From NCBI RefSeq assembly GCF_900091445.1, contig NZ_LT607733.1, positions 2,558,501 through 2,622,500 of the forward strand: DNA of 64,000 nt, given 5' to 3'. Each line of letters opens with the position of its first letter. Positions within the stretch are counted from its first letter, which is position 1. The position numbers and the translations under genes are program-made. This document shows positions 51,784 through 61,033 of this stretch, in pieces. This DNA is from Micromonospora echinofusca. Its GTDB lineage: Bacteria; Actinomycetota; Actinomycetes; Mycobacteriales; Micromonosporaceae. Under the pieces are notes generated by a model. It was not told the origin of the DNA. It searched no databases and worked only from the letters and a program-made list of their open reading frames with translations.

Positions 51784-52743
51784 ATGCGAGTGCCCAGCCG
51801 AAGCCCGGGACAGCGGCCCGGCTTCTCCGTCACACCCGCCGCCCCGACGCGGCGGCGCGCGTTCGCCACGCCGACGCGGCCCGCGGCACCGGACCTCGAC
51901 GCCTACCGGGCGGCCGTGGCCGACCTGCTGGTCGAGGTCGGCGCGCTCGCTGGGGAGTCCTGCACCAGCGCGCGGCAGATGCTGATCGACGACCGGCTGC
52001 GCGAGCCCGCGATCGCCTCGGTGCTGGAGGCCACTCCACAGGGGCCCGTCGGCGCCCGCGAGACGCTGTTGCTGGAGATGGCCCGCTACCAGCCCAACGC
52101 GCGCAGCTCCGCCGCCGACCTCACCGCGCTGGTCCGGATCTACCTGCTTTCCCGCATCGACGTGATGTGGTGGCGCGACGCCCCCACCTTCCTCACCGAC
52201 GCCCAGGTCGACGCCAGCCCGGAGCTGGTGGACCTGGAGTGGCTGCGCCGGCGGGACCTGCTGCGCTTCCGCTACACCGAGCAGCCCCGCACGCTGCTGG
52301 GACGCGGCACGCGGGCGGTGCGACGCCGGTTGCTACCCGCCGCCACGCCGCGTACCGCCGGACTGCGCTTCCGGCGGGCCCGCCGGGAGGTGGTGGCGCT
52401 GCTCAACGACATCGCCCGGCAGTTCGCCGCCAGCACCCCGCCCGGCACGCCGTCGCTGTGGGTGACCAGCCTGGTCCGCAGCGCCGAGCACCAGCACCGG
52501 CTGCGCCGGCTCGGGTACGCCGCCATGGTGCCCAGCGGCCACTGCCTCGGCTGGGCGGTCGACGTGGAGATGGAGTGGTTCGACCGGTTCGGGGTCCGGG
52601 ACACCCTGGCCGAGCTGCTGCTGGCCCGGCAGCGGACCGGCGAGGTCAACGTGGTCGACGAGGGCCAGGCCTGGCACGTGTGCCTCGCGCCCGCGGCGCG
52701 GCGGCGGCTGCGCCGGGCGTACGAAGCCGAGATGGGGGTCTGA
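51784..52743 (+). CDS. LAS/M15-like D-alanyl-D-alanine-peptidase-fold protein
   Basis: A 319-residue protein. The C-terminal part carries the zinc-site pattern of LAS metallopeptidases: VTSLVRSAEHQHRL, then PSGHCLGWAVDVEMEWF (His and Asp of the SxHxxGxAxD motif), then EGQAWHVCLAP (third ligand His). This is the VanY/M15 fold, so a peptidoglycan carboxypeptidase or a derived function is possible. There is no clear signal peptide, unusual for a cell-wall enzyme. The N-terminal 150 residues are helical and unrecognised (DAYRAAVADLLVEVGALAG..., MWWRDAPTFLTD). ATG has GGAGAGAGG upstream. The asparagine-synthase gene starts 5 nt after its stop. Confidence 0.78.
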   Translation: MRVPSRSPGQRPGFSVTPAAPTRRRAFATPTRPAAPDLDAYRAAVADLLVEVGALAGESCTSARQMLIDDRLREPAIASVLEATPQGPVGARETLLLEMARYQPNARSSAADLTALVRIYLLSRIDVMWWRDAPTFLTDAQVDASPELVDLEWLRRRDLLRFRYTEQPRTLLGRGTRAVRRRLLPAATPRTAGLRFRRARREVVALLNDIARQFAASTPPGTPSLWVTSLVRSAEHQHRLRRLGYAAMVPSGHCLGWAVDVEMEWFDRFGVRDTLAELLLARQRTGEVNVVDEGQAWHVCLAPAARRRLRRAYEAEMGV

Positions 52744-52748
52744 GCCCG

Positions 52749-54359
52749 ATGTGTGGCATCGCGTTGAGCCTCGGCCCCGAGGCCGATCCGACGATCTTCC
52801 GGCGGATGCTCGCCACCCTCGCCCCGCGCGGCGAGGTCACCGAGACCCGCTACGAGAACGGCCTGCTCACCGGCACCCGCCGGCTGCCGATCGTGGACCG
52901 CGAACGCGCCGTGCAGCCATGGGCCTCCGCCGACGAGCGGTGGCTGCTCTGCTACAACGGCGAGGTCTTCAACCACCACGAGCTGCGCGCCGAACTCGTC
53001 CGGCTGGGCCACCGCTTCCGCGGCACCAGTGACACCGAGGTGGTGCTCGCGGCGTTCCTGCACTGGGGCGAGGGCATGGTGACCCGGCTGCGCGGCGAGT
53101 ACGCCTTCGCCGTCGTGGAACGGGCCACCGGCCGGGGCTACCTGGTCCGGGACCCGCTCGGCGTCAAGCCGTTGTACTGGTGCCGCACGCCCGGCTGCCT
53201 GCACGTCGCCAGCGAGGTCAAGGCGCTGGTCGGGCACCGCGCCCCGATCGCCGAGGTGCCGCCCGGGCACCACGGCTGGGCCGAGCCCGACGGATCGGTC
53301 CGGCTGCGTCCGTACGTCGACCTGCTCACCCTCGGCGACGGGCTGCCGGTGGTGGACGACCCGGACGAGGCCGCCCTGCTCGTCCGTGCCGCCCTCACCG
53401 ACAGCATCCGGATGCGGGTGGACACCGACCTCACCGTGGGGGTGGTGCTCTCCGGCGGCCTCGACAGCTCGCTGGCCCTGCTGCACGTACGCGAGATGCA
53501 CCCCGACTGCGTCGCCGTCACGGTCGGCGTGCCCGACAGCCCCGACGTCGCGTACGCGCGGCGGCTCGCGAAGGACCTCGGGGTGCCGCACGAGGTGGTC
53601 GAGCTGCGCCCCCGCGACATCCGGCTGGCCGACATCCGCGAGACCATCAGGATGTCCGAGCTGACCGAGTACGGCGACATCATCAACGCGGTGGTCACCC
53701 TGCCGCTGTTCCGCCGGCTGCGCGAGCTGGGCGTGAAGGTGGCGCTCACCGGCGACGGCTCGGACGAGCTGTTCGGCGGCTACCCGATGTACCACGAGGT
53801 CGGTCCCGAGGCGTCCCGCCGGCTCTTCCTGCACAAGATCCGCAACCTCTGCCGTACCGAGTTGCAGCGCGTCGACCGGGCCGGCATGGGGCACGGGGTG
53901 GAGGCGCGCGTGCCGTTTCTCGACCTGAGCCTGGTCGAGCTGGCGATGCGGCTGCCGATCGGGCTGAAGATGCGCGAGGGGCAGGAGAAGTGGATCGTCC
54001 GGCGGGCCTTCGCCGACCTGCTGCCGGGCTACGTCCGGCGCCGGCCCAAGAACCCCATGTCGTACTCCTCGGGGCTGCACGAGCGGGCCCGGCTCTACAA
54101 GCCGCTCTTCGCCCGGCTGCACCGCTCGTTCGGCTACGACCTGCTCGAACCGGTGCGCCGCGACTTCGACAACGTGCTGACCCGGTGCGGCAACGACCTG
54201 GACCGTGCCATCGCCGACGGCCGGGCCCGGCCCGACTACACGGTGCTGGAGCACGCCCGCGACCTGGTGGGCGCGGCGAAGTGGAACGCCGCCCCGATGG
54301 TGCGCCGGCTGGTCGGGCCGCGCCGCACGCGGGGCGACGAGGCGCCGCTGCCCGGGTGA
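52749..54359 (+). CDS. asparagine synthase (glutamine-hydrolysing)-like protein
   Basis: A 536-residue class II amidotransferase. It starts MCGIALSLG, so Cys2 becomes the N-terminal nucleophile. The glutaminase domain has WLLCYNGEVFNHHELRAEL and GTSDTEVVLAAFLHWGE. The synthetase domain has the PP-loop VVLSGGLDSSLALLHVR and LTGDGSDELFGGYPMYHEV, then MGHGVEARVPFLDLSLVELAMRLP. Asparagine formation is the default call, but amidotransferases of this family also serve in natural-product and compatible-solute synthesis. Coupling to the LAS/M15-like gene is unusual and suggests a special substrate (inference). Confidence 0.88.
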   Translation: MCGIALSLGPEADPTIFRRMLATLAPRGEVTETRYENGLLTGTRRLPIVDRERAVQPWASADERWLLCYNGEVFNHHELRAELVRLGHRFRGTSDTEVVLAAFLHWGEGMVTRLRGEYAFAVVERATGRGYLVRDPLGVKPLYWCRTPGCLHVASEVKALVGHRAPIAEVPPGHHGWAEPDGSVRLRPYVDLLTLGDGLPVVDDPDEAALLVRAALTDSIRMRVDTDLTVGVVLSGGLDSSLALLHVREMHPDCVAVTVGVPDSPDVAYARRLAKDLGVPHEVVELRPRDIRLADIRETIRMSELTEYGDIINAVVTLPLFRRLRELGVKVALTGDGSDELFGGYPMYHEVGPEASRRLFLHKIRNLCRTELQRVDRAGMGHGVEARVPFLDLSLVELAMRLPIGLKMREGQEKWIVRRAFADLLPGYVRRRPKNPMSYSSGLHERARLYKPLFARLHRSFGYDLLEPVRRDFDNVLTRCGNDLDRAIADGRARPDYTVLEHARDLVGAAKWNAAPMVRRLVGPRRTRGDEAPLPG

Positions 54360-54484
54360 CCGGGCGGCACGCACCCCTCGCGGCGCCGGCCGGGGCGCGC
54401 CTCGCGCCCGGTCACGCCTCGGGCCCGGACACGCCTCGCGCCCGGCGCGGATCAACCCGGGCGCTCTCGGGTAGTGCTCCCGCC

Positions 54485-55417
54485 ATGGTGGAACTGGACG
54501 TGATGGTGCTCGGGCAGGTGGCCCGGGATCTCGTGCTGCTGGTGGACGAGGTGCCGGCCGCCGGCGGGACCGCCCCGGTGCGACGGCGGCGCGAACTGCT
54601 CGGCGGCAAGGGGGCCAACCAGGCCGTCGGGCTGGCGCAGCTCGGCGCCGCCGTCGGTCTGCTCGGGGTGGTCGGCGACGACGAGGTGGGGGAGCGGCTG
54701 TTGGCGCTGGCGCGGGCCGACGGTGTCGACGTCGAATGGGTATGCCGGCGGCGCGGCACCCCGACCGGACTCATCGTCGACGTGGTCGACGCCGACGCGG
54801 ACTGGCGCTACCTGGAGGACCTGCCGGAGGCCACCCTGCTCACCCCCGACGACGTCGCCGGGGCGGCGCCCGCGCTGCGCGCCGCGCGGGCCGTACTGAT
54901 CCAGCTCCAGCAGCCGGCGCGGACCGCCCTGGCCGCGGCCCGGACCGCCCGGGAGGCCGGCCGGCTGGTCGTGCTCGACGGGGCACCCGCCGACGCGGCC
55001 GACGCCGACGCGCTGTTCGCCCTCGCCGACGTGCTGCGGGCCGACGCGCGGGAGGTCGAGCTGATCACCGGCGTCGCGCCGGAGGACGCCGGTGCGGGGC
55101 TCGCCGCCGGGCGCGCGCTGCTGCGCCGCGGCCCGTCGCTGGTGGCCGTCGAGGTGGCCGGGAAGGGCAACGCGTTCGTCTGGCCGGAGGGCGAGCTGTT
55201 CCTGCCGTTGAGCGAGACGCCCACCGTGGACGACACGGGCGCGGGGGACGCCTTCGTCGCCGCGCTGACCCTCGGCGTGCTGCGGGGCGAGCCCCGGGAG
55301 CGGGCCGCCCGGTACGCGGTCGCCGCTGCCGGCGCCACCGTCGGTCATCCGGGTGGTCGACCCGCGCTGACGCCCGGGGCGATCCGCGCGCAGCTCGACC
55401 GGATACCGGCCGGGTGA
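54485..55417 (+). CDS. PfkB family carbohydrate kinase (ribokinase-like)
   Basis: A 310-residue kinase: VMVLGQVARDLVLLVDEVPAAGGTAPVRRRRELLGGKGANQAVGLAQLGAAVGLLGVVGDDEVG at the N-terminus and the catalytic ATP-binding motif VDDTGAGDAFVAALTLG with the base Asp. It most resembles ribokinases, though the sugar cannot be fixed. ATG at 54485 is preceded at 7 nt by TAGTGC, so it is probably leaderless. Confidence 0.87.
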   Translation: MVELDVMVLGQVARDLVLLVDEVPAAGGTAPVRRRRELLGGKGANQAVGLAQLGAAVGLLGVVGDDEVGERLLALARADGVDVEWVCRRRGTPTGLIVDVVDADADWRYLEDLPEATLLTPDDVAGAAPALRAARAVLIQLQQPARTALAAARTAREAGRLVVLDGAPADAADADALFALADVLRADAREVELITGVAPEDAGAGLAAGRALLRRGPSLVAVEVAGKGNAFVWPEGELFLPLSETPTVDDTGAGDAFVAALTLGVLRGEPRERAARYAVAAAGATVGHPGGRPALTPGAIRAQLDRIPAG

Positions 55418-55484
55418 CCGGCACTCGCCGAGGCGCAACCCGCCGGACGCGGTGACGATTGTGGACGGTCGGGCACGAAGGCGG

Positions 55485-55510
55485 GTTTTCCGCCCGCCGG
55501 GCCCGGGTAT
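55485..55510 (+). promoter_or_regulatory. SigB/SigF-type promoter (GTTT-N16-GGGTAT)
   Basis: GTTT at 55485-55488 and GGGTAT at 55505-55510 with 16 nt between them match the consensus of group 3 stress sigma factors in actinobacteria exactly. It lies 34 nt upstream of the DUF2188 gene. Confidence 0.75.
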
Positions 55511-55543
55511 CCCGAGATTCTGACCGAGAGGCGGGTGACTGAC

Positions 55544-55765
55544 ATGAAGCGCAATCAATACCACGTCGTGCCGAACGGCGGCGGCTGGAAGGTCGAGCAG
55601 GGCAGTCAGGTCGTCGGCACGTTCGACACCAAGCAGCTCGCCGTCGAGGCGGGACGCCGGGCGGCGCACGGCAACGAGCCGAGCCAGCTCGTCGTGCACA
55701 CCTCCGACGGCAAGATCGAGACGGAGTACACGTACCAGAACGACCCGTACCCGCCGGCCGGCTGA
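55544..55765 (+). CDS. DUF2188 family small stress protein
   Basis: A 73-residue protein. YHVVPNGGGWKVEQGSQVVGTFDTKQLAVEAGRRAAHGNEPSQLVVHTSDGKIETEYTYQNDPYPP is the complete DUF2188 pattern (HVVP..., W.V, A...A...A, L.vH..DG.I..E.TY..DP.PP). Function unknown; many members are induced by general stress. The promoter fits SigB-type control. ATG at 55544; a GTG at 55535 is possible. Confidence 0.88.
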   Translation: MKRNQYHVVPNGGGWKVEQGSQVVGTFDTKQLAVEAGRRAAHGNEPSQLVVHTSDGKIETEYTYQNDPYPPAG

Positions 55766-55792
55766 GCGCCGCCGCGTCCGATCCGGACACGA

Positions 55793-55824
55793 ACGGGCCC
55801 GACCCCCTGCGGGGTCGGGCCCGT
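55793..55824. terminator. bidirectional terminator
   Basis: ACGGGCCCGACCCC and its exact complement form a 14-bp stem with the loop CTGC, between the DUF2188 gene and the convergent LVIVD gene. Confidence 0.75.
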
Positions 55825-55839
55825 CGGCGCGTCGGGCGA

Positions 55840-57291
<1,452 letters not shown>

Positions 57292-57354
57292 CGGCGACGC
57301 CCTTCGCAAGGGGATGGCGATTGGCCACACCTTACAGTCCGATGAGTTCCATCG

Positions 57355-57372
57355 ATGTGATGTAGGTCACAT
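57355..57372. promoter_or_regulatory. CRP/GlxR-type site ATGTGATGTAGGTCACAT
   Basis: Exact TGTGA-N6-TCACA with one more matching base on each side. TAAGGT (minus strand, 57329-57334) and GATAGC (plus strand, 57392-57397) are candidate -10 boxes. The centre of the site is then about 41 bp from each predicted start point, the class II activator position for both genes. Confidence 0.78.
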
Positions 57373-57429
57373 GAAAGCCTGTCGGTCGATGGATAGCATC
57401 GCCATGACCTCTACCGGGGGGAGTGGCCC

Positions 57430-58119
57430 ATGACCAACCGCCGTGCGCGGACCCTGGCCGTCGTCATATCCGCTTCGGTGCTGGCGGTGGTCGTCGTCGC
57501 CGTCGCGCGCTCCGGTGGCCCGACCACGGCTCCGGCGGGACAGGTCGCCGCCCCCGCCACGACGTCCGCCCCGGTGGATCCGAGCCGGCCCGCGGTGATC
57601 GTTCCCGGTCGGCCGGGCGAGACCGCCGCGGTCCGGCCCGCCGAGGAGCTGCGCGACGCGGCCACGTCCCGGCACAACTCGATGGACGTCTGGTTCGTCC
57701 GGATGATGATCCCGCACCACGCCCAGGCGCTGGAGATGGCGGAGCTGGCCGGCGACCGCGCCGGCGACCCTGCCCTGCGCGCCCTCGCGGAGCGGATCCG
57801 GGCCAGCCAGGGCCCCGAGATCGGCATGATGCGGGGCTGGCTGCAGGCGCGCGGGCTCTCCACCGACGTGGCCGACCACGATCACGGCAGCATGCGGGGC
57901 ATGCAGACGCCCGAGGCGATCCGGCAGCTCGCGGCGGCGCGGGGCGCCGAGTTCGACCGGCTCTTCGTGCGGATGATGACCGAGCACCACCAGGGCGCGG
58001 TCCAGATGGCCACCGACCTGCTCAAGGTCGGCTCCGACCTCACCCTGTCGGAGTTCGCCAACTCCGTCGCCACCGAGCAGACCGTCGAGATCGACCGGAT
58101 GCGCGAGCTGCTGGCGTGA
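57430..58119 (+). CDS. DUF305 family exported protein
   Basis: A 229-residue exported protein with one N-terminal hydrophobic segment (TLAVVISASVLAVVVVAVA). It has a duplicated ferritin-like helical pair: VRMMIPHHAQALEMAELA and VRMMTEHHQGAVQMATDL, with Met/His clusters (DHDHGSMRGMQ). This is the DUF305 pattern; a copper or other metal-binding role outside the membrane is suspected for the family. ATG has GGGGGAG upstream. Divergent from the LVIVD gene and likely co-regulated with it. Confidence 0.88.
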   Translation: MTNRRARTLAVVISASVLAVVVVAVARSGGPTTAPAGQVAAPATTSAPVDPSRPAVIVPGRPGETAAVRPAEELRDAATSRHNSMDVWFVRMMIPHHAQALEMAELAGDRAGDPALRALAERIRASQGPEIGMMRGWLQARGLSTDVADHDHGSMRGMQTPEAIRQLAAARGAEFDRLFVRMMTEHHQGAVQMATDLLKVGSDLTLSEFANSVATEQTVEIDRMRELLA

Positions 58120-58188
58120 CCCGGGCGGGTCACCCGACCCGGCCCGGGGCGGGTGACCCCTGACCTGCGGCACGTACGCTGGGTGACC

Positions 58189-59427
58189 GTGAACCGCACG
58201 ATCATCGGCCGCCCGTGGCGCGGCGTCGCCTTCGACGTCCTCGTCGCCGCCGTGGTGGTGCTGCTCGGCCTCGCCGGCCTGGCGAACCAGCCCGGCGGAT
58301 GGAAGGCCACGCTGGTCAGCGCCGCGATGGCGGTGGCCCTGCTGTTCCGCCGGGCCCACCCGTCGGCGGTCGCCGTGGCGGTGGCGGCGCTCGCGCTGGT
58401 GCAGGTGGTCGCCGGGTGGGGGCCGCTGGCCTTCGACGTCGCCGTGCTGATCGCCCTCTACAGCGTGGTCAAGTACGCCGACCGGCTGCGCGACGGAATC
58501 CTCGCGGGTGTCGGGGCCGCCGTCGGGGTGGTGCTCGCCGGCCTGCAGACCCAGGGCGTCATCGCCTGGTGGGCGACGGCGATCTACTACGGCCTGGTCA
58601 CCGGGGCCGTCTGGCTGGTCGCGCTGAACGTGCGCACCCGCCGGCTCTACGTGCTCACCCTGGAGGAACGGGCCGCCACCCTGGAGCGGGAACGGGAGGC
58701 GGAGGCGCGCGCCGCCGTGGCCGGGGAACGCACCCGCATCGCCCGCGAGCTGCACGACGTGGTGGCGCACAGCATGGCCGTGATGATCGTGCAGGCCGAC
58801 GGGGCGCGGTTCATGCTCGACCGGGACCCGGAGACCGCCCGGCAGGCGGTCAAGGTGGTCGCCGACACCGGCCGGCAGGCGCTGGAGGAGATGCGCCGGC
58901 TGGTCGGCGTACTGCGGGAGCCCAGCGCGCCGGACGCGCAGGCCGGGCCCGGCGCGGCGGATGCGCCCGACGGCCCCGGGGCGGCCGCCGACCCGGCGCA
59001 CCGCCGGCTGGCGCTGACGGAGCTGCCCGCCCTGCTCGACCGCTTCCGCGCCGCCGGCCTCCGGGCCCGGCACACGGTCACCGGGGAGCCGGCGCCGATG
59101 CCGCCCGGGCTGGAGCTGACCGTCTACCGGGTGGTGCAGGAGGGGCTGACCAACGCGCTCAAGCACGCCGGGGTCGGCGCCGGCGTCGAGGTCACCGTCG
59201 CCTGCGCGGGCGACGCCGTGGTGGTGCGGGTGGTCGACGACGGCCAGGGCCGCCCGCCGGTCAGCCCGGCGCCCTCCGGCGGGCACGGCCTGGTCGGCAT
59301 GCGCGAGCGGGTGGGCGTGTACGACGGCAGCCTGACCGCCGGACCCCGACTGGCCGGGGGCTGGCAGGTCGAGGCGCGGCTACCGCTACCGTCGACGTCC
59401 GCGACGACGGAGGTGACGGCGGCATGA
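58189..59427 (+). CDS. sensor histidine kinase (DesK/NarL type)
   Basis: A 412-residue membrane kinase with four to five N-terminal helices (FDVLVAAVVVLLGLAGLA; ATLVSAAMAVALLFRRA; VAVAVAALALVQVVAGWG; WWATAIYYGLVTGAVWLVAL). The HisKA_3 motif is ERTRIARELHDVVAHSMAVMIVQADGA with the phosphorylated His. The HATPase domain has YRVVQEGLTNALKHA, VDDGQG and GGHGLVGMRERV. Start choice: GTG at 58189 has TACGCT 8 nt upstream (leaderless); GTG at 58153 or 58183 are alternatives. ATGA overlap with the response regulator gene. Confidence 0.9.
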   Translation: MNRTIIGRPWRGVAFDVLVAAVVVLLGLAGLANQPGGWKATLVSAAMAVALLFRRAHPSAVAVAVAALALVQVVAGWGPLAFDVAVLIALYSVVKYADRLRDGILAGVGAAVGVVLAGLQTQGVIAWWATAIYYGLVTGAVWLVALNVRTRRLYVLTLEERAATLEREREAEARAAVAGERTRIARELHDVVAHSMAVMIVQADGARFMLDRDPETARQAVKVVADTGRQALEEMRRLVGVLREPSAPDAQAGPGAADAPDGPGAAADPAHRRLALTELPALLDRFRAAGLRARHTVTGEPAPMPPGLELTVYRVVQEGLTNALKHAGVGAGVEVTVACAGDAVVVRVVDDGQGRPPVSPAPSGGHGLVGMRERVGVYDGSLTAGPRLAGGWQVEARLPLPSTSATTEVTAA

Positions 59428-60089
59428 CGGTCCGCGTGGTGATCGTGGACGACCAGGCGCTGGTCCGCGCCGGTTTCCGGATGGTGCTGGACTCCCAGGC
59501 GGACCTGGAGGTGGTCGGCGAGGCGATCGACGGCGCCGACGCCCTGCGGCTGCTGGCCCGCGTCGAGGCCGACGTCGTGGTGATGGACGTCCGGATGCCG
59601 ACCATGGACGGGGTGGAGGCCACCCGCCGCATCTGCCGGGACCGGCCCGCCGGCTCGCCCCGGGTGCTGGTGCTCACCACCTTCGACACGGAGCAGGACG
59701 CCTTCGCCGCGCTCCAGGCCGGCGCCAGCGGGTTCCTGCTCAAGAACGTGCCGCCGGAGGAACTGCTGGCCGCCATCCGGGTGGTCGCCCAGGGTGACTC
59801 GGTCGTCGCCCCGTCCATCACCCGCCGGCTGCTCGACCGCTTCGCCGGTCGGCTCGGCCCCGGACCCGCCGAGGACCCCCGGATCGGCCAGCTCACCGAG
59901 CGCGAGCGGGAGGTCCTCCTGCTCGTGGCGCAGGGCCTCTCCAACGCGGAGATCGCCGCCCGGGTGCACGTCGCCGAGGCCACCGTGAAGACGCACGTCG
60001 GGCGGATCCTGGCCAAGCTCCAGCTCCGCGACCGGGTGCAGGCCGTGGTGCTGGCGTACGAGACCGGGCTGGTCACCCCGGGAGGCTGA
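59424..60089 (+). CDS. LuxR/NarL family response regulator
   Basis: A 221-residue regulator. Receiver: VRVVIVDDQALVRAGFRMVLDSQADLEVVGEAIDG, VVVMDVRMPTMDG (phospho-acceptor Asp) and VLVLTTFDTEQDAF. HTH: GQLTEREREVLLLVAQGLSNAEIAARVHVAEATVKTHVGRILAKLQLRDRVQAVV. It overlaps the kinase gene by 4 nt, so they form a pair. It probably acts on the dyad 8 nt after its own stop and thus on the ABC transporter genes. Confidence 0.93.
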   Translation: MTVRVVIVDDQALVRAGFRMVLDSQADLEVVGEAIDGADALRLLARVEADVVVMDVRMPTMDGVEATRRICRDRPAGSPRVLVLTTFDTEQDAFAALQAGASGFLLKNVPPEELLAAIRVVAQGDSVVAPSITRRLLDRFAGRLGPGPAEDPRIGQLTEREREVLLLVAQGLSNAEIAARVHVAEATVKTHVGRILAKLQLRDRVQAVVLAYETGLVTPGG

Positions 60090-60096
60090 GCCCGGA

Positions 60097-60112
60097 TACG
60101 ACCCAGGTCGTA
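60097..60112 (+). promoter_or_regulatory. dyad TACGACCCAGGTCGTA before the ABC transporter genes
   Basis: TACGACC and GGTCGTA are exact inverted repeats around CA. It lies between the response regulator and the ABC operon, about 80-90 bp before a TAGCGT -10 box (60194-60199). This is a natural candidate for the binding site of the response regulator (inference). Confidence 0.55.
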
Positions 60113-60238
60113 CGGGCCCACCCCGTCGGGGGCGTCCCAGGTCGCAGCGGGGTCACCCCGCGCGGGTGGACGCGGTCGCACCGGCGGCGCCCATAGCGTC
60201 GGAGACGTCCCAGTCACGATCTCCACGGGGAGCTCCAC

Positions 60239-61033
60239 GTGTCCGTAGCACCTCCCGCGCACGCCACCGCCGGCGTCGCGGTCGCCGCCCACGGCCTGTC
60301 CAAGCGGTACGGCTCCGGCCCGGCAGCCGTCGTCGCCCTCGACGGCGTCGACGTCGACTTCGCCGCCGGCCGGTTCACCGCCATCATGGGCCCGTCCGGC
60401 TCCGGCAAGTCCACGCTCATGCACTGCCTCGCCGGCCTGGACCGACCCACCTCCGGCAGCGTGCGCATCGGCGACGCCGACCTCGCCCGCCTCGACGACA
60501 AGCGGCTCACCCTGCTGCGCCGCGACCGGGTCGGATTCGTGTTCCAGAAGTTCAACCTGCTGCCGGCGCTGACCGCCGAGGAGAACATCGTGCTGCCCCT
60601 GTCCATCGCCGGCCGGCGGCCGGAGCGGGCCTGGCTGCGCCAGGTCGTCGCCGCGGTGGGGCTCGCCGACCGGCTGCGCCACCGCCCCGCTGAGCTGTCC
60701 GGGGGCCAGCAGCAGCGGGTGGCGGTGGCCCGCGCGCTGATCACCAAACCCTGGGTGATCTTCGCCGACGAGCCGACCGGGAACCTGGACTCACGTTCCG
60801 GCGCCGAGGTGCTGCGCCTGCTGCGCGATGCCGTCGACACCCTCGGCCAGACGGTGGTCATGGTGACCCACGACCCGTCGGCCGCCGGGCACGCCGACCG
60901 GGTCGTCTTCCTCGCCGACGGCCGGCCGGTACGCGACCTCACCGCGCCGACCGCCGAGCGGGTCCTCGACGCGCTCGCCGGCCTCGACCCGGCGCGCGCA
61001 CCGGGCGCCGGTCGCGGGGCGGTGACCCGATGA
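60239..61033 (+). CDS. ABC transporter ATP-binding protein (MacB/LolD type)
   Basis: A 264-residue ATPase. Walker A MGPSGSGKSTLM, Q-loop FVFQKFNLLPALTAEENI, signature LSGGQQQRVAVARAL, Walker B VIFADEPTGNLDS, His switch MVTHDPSAAG. This is the type that partners FtsX-like permeases in lipid or peptide export or mechanotransmission. The GTG start has GGGGAG 6 nt upstream. The next gene starts in its last codon (ATGA). Confidence 0.94.
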   Translation: MSVAPPAHATAGVAVAAHGLSKRYGSGPAAVVALDGVDVDFAAGRFTAIMGPSGSGKSTLMHCLAGLDRPTSGSVRIGDADLARLDDKRLTLLRRDRVGFVFQKFNLLPALTAEENIVLPLSIAGRRPERAWLRQVVAAVGLADRLRHRPAELSGGQQQRVAVARALITKPWVIFADEPTGNLDSRSGAEVLRLLRDAVDTLGQTVVMVTHDPSAAGHADRVVFLADGRPVRDLTAPTAERVLDALAGLDPARAPGAGRGAVTR

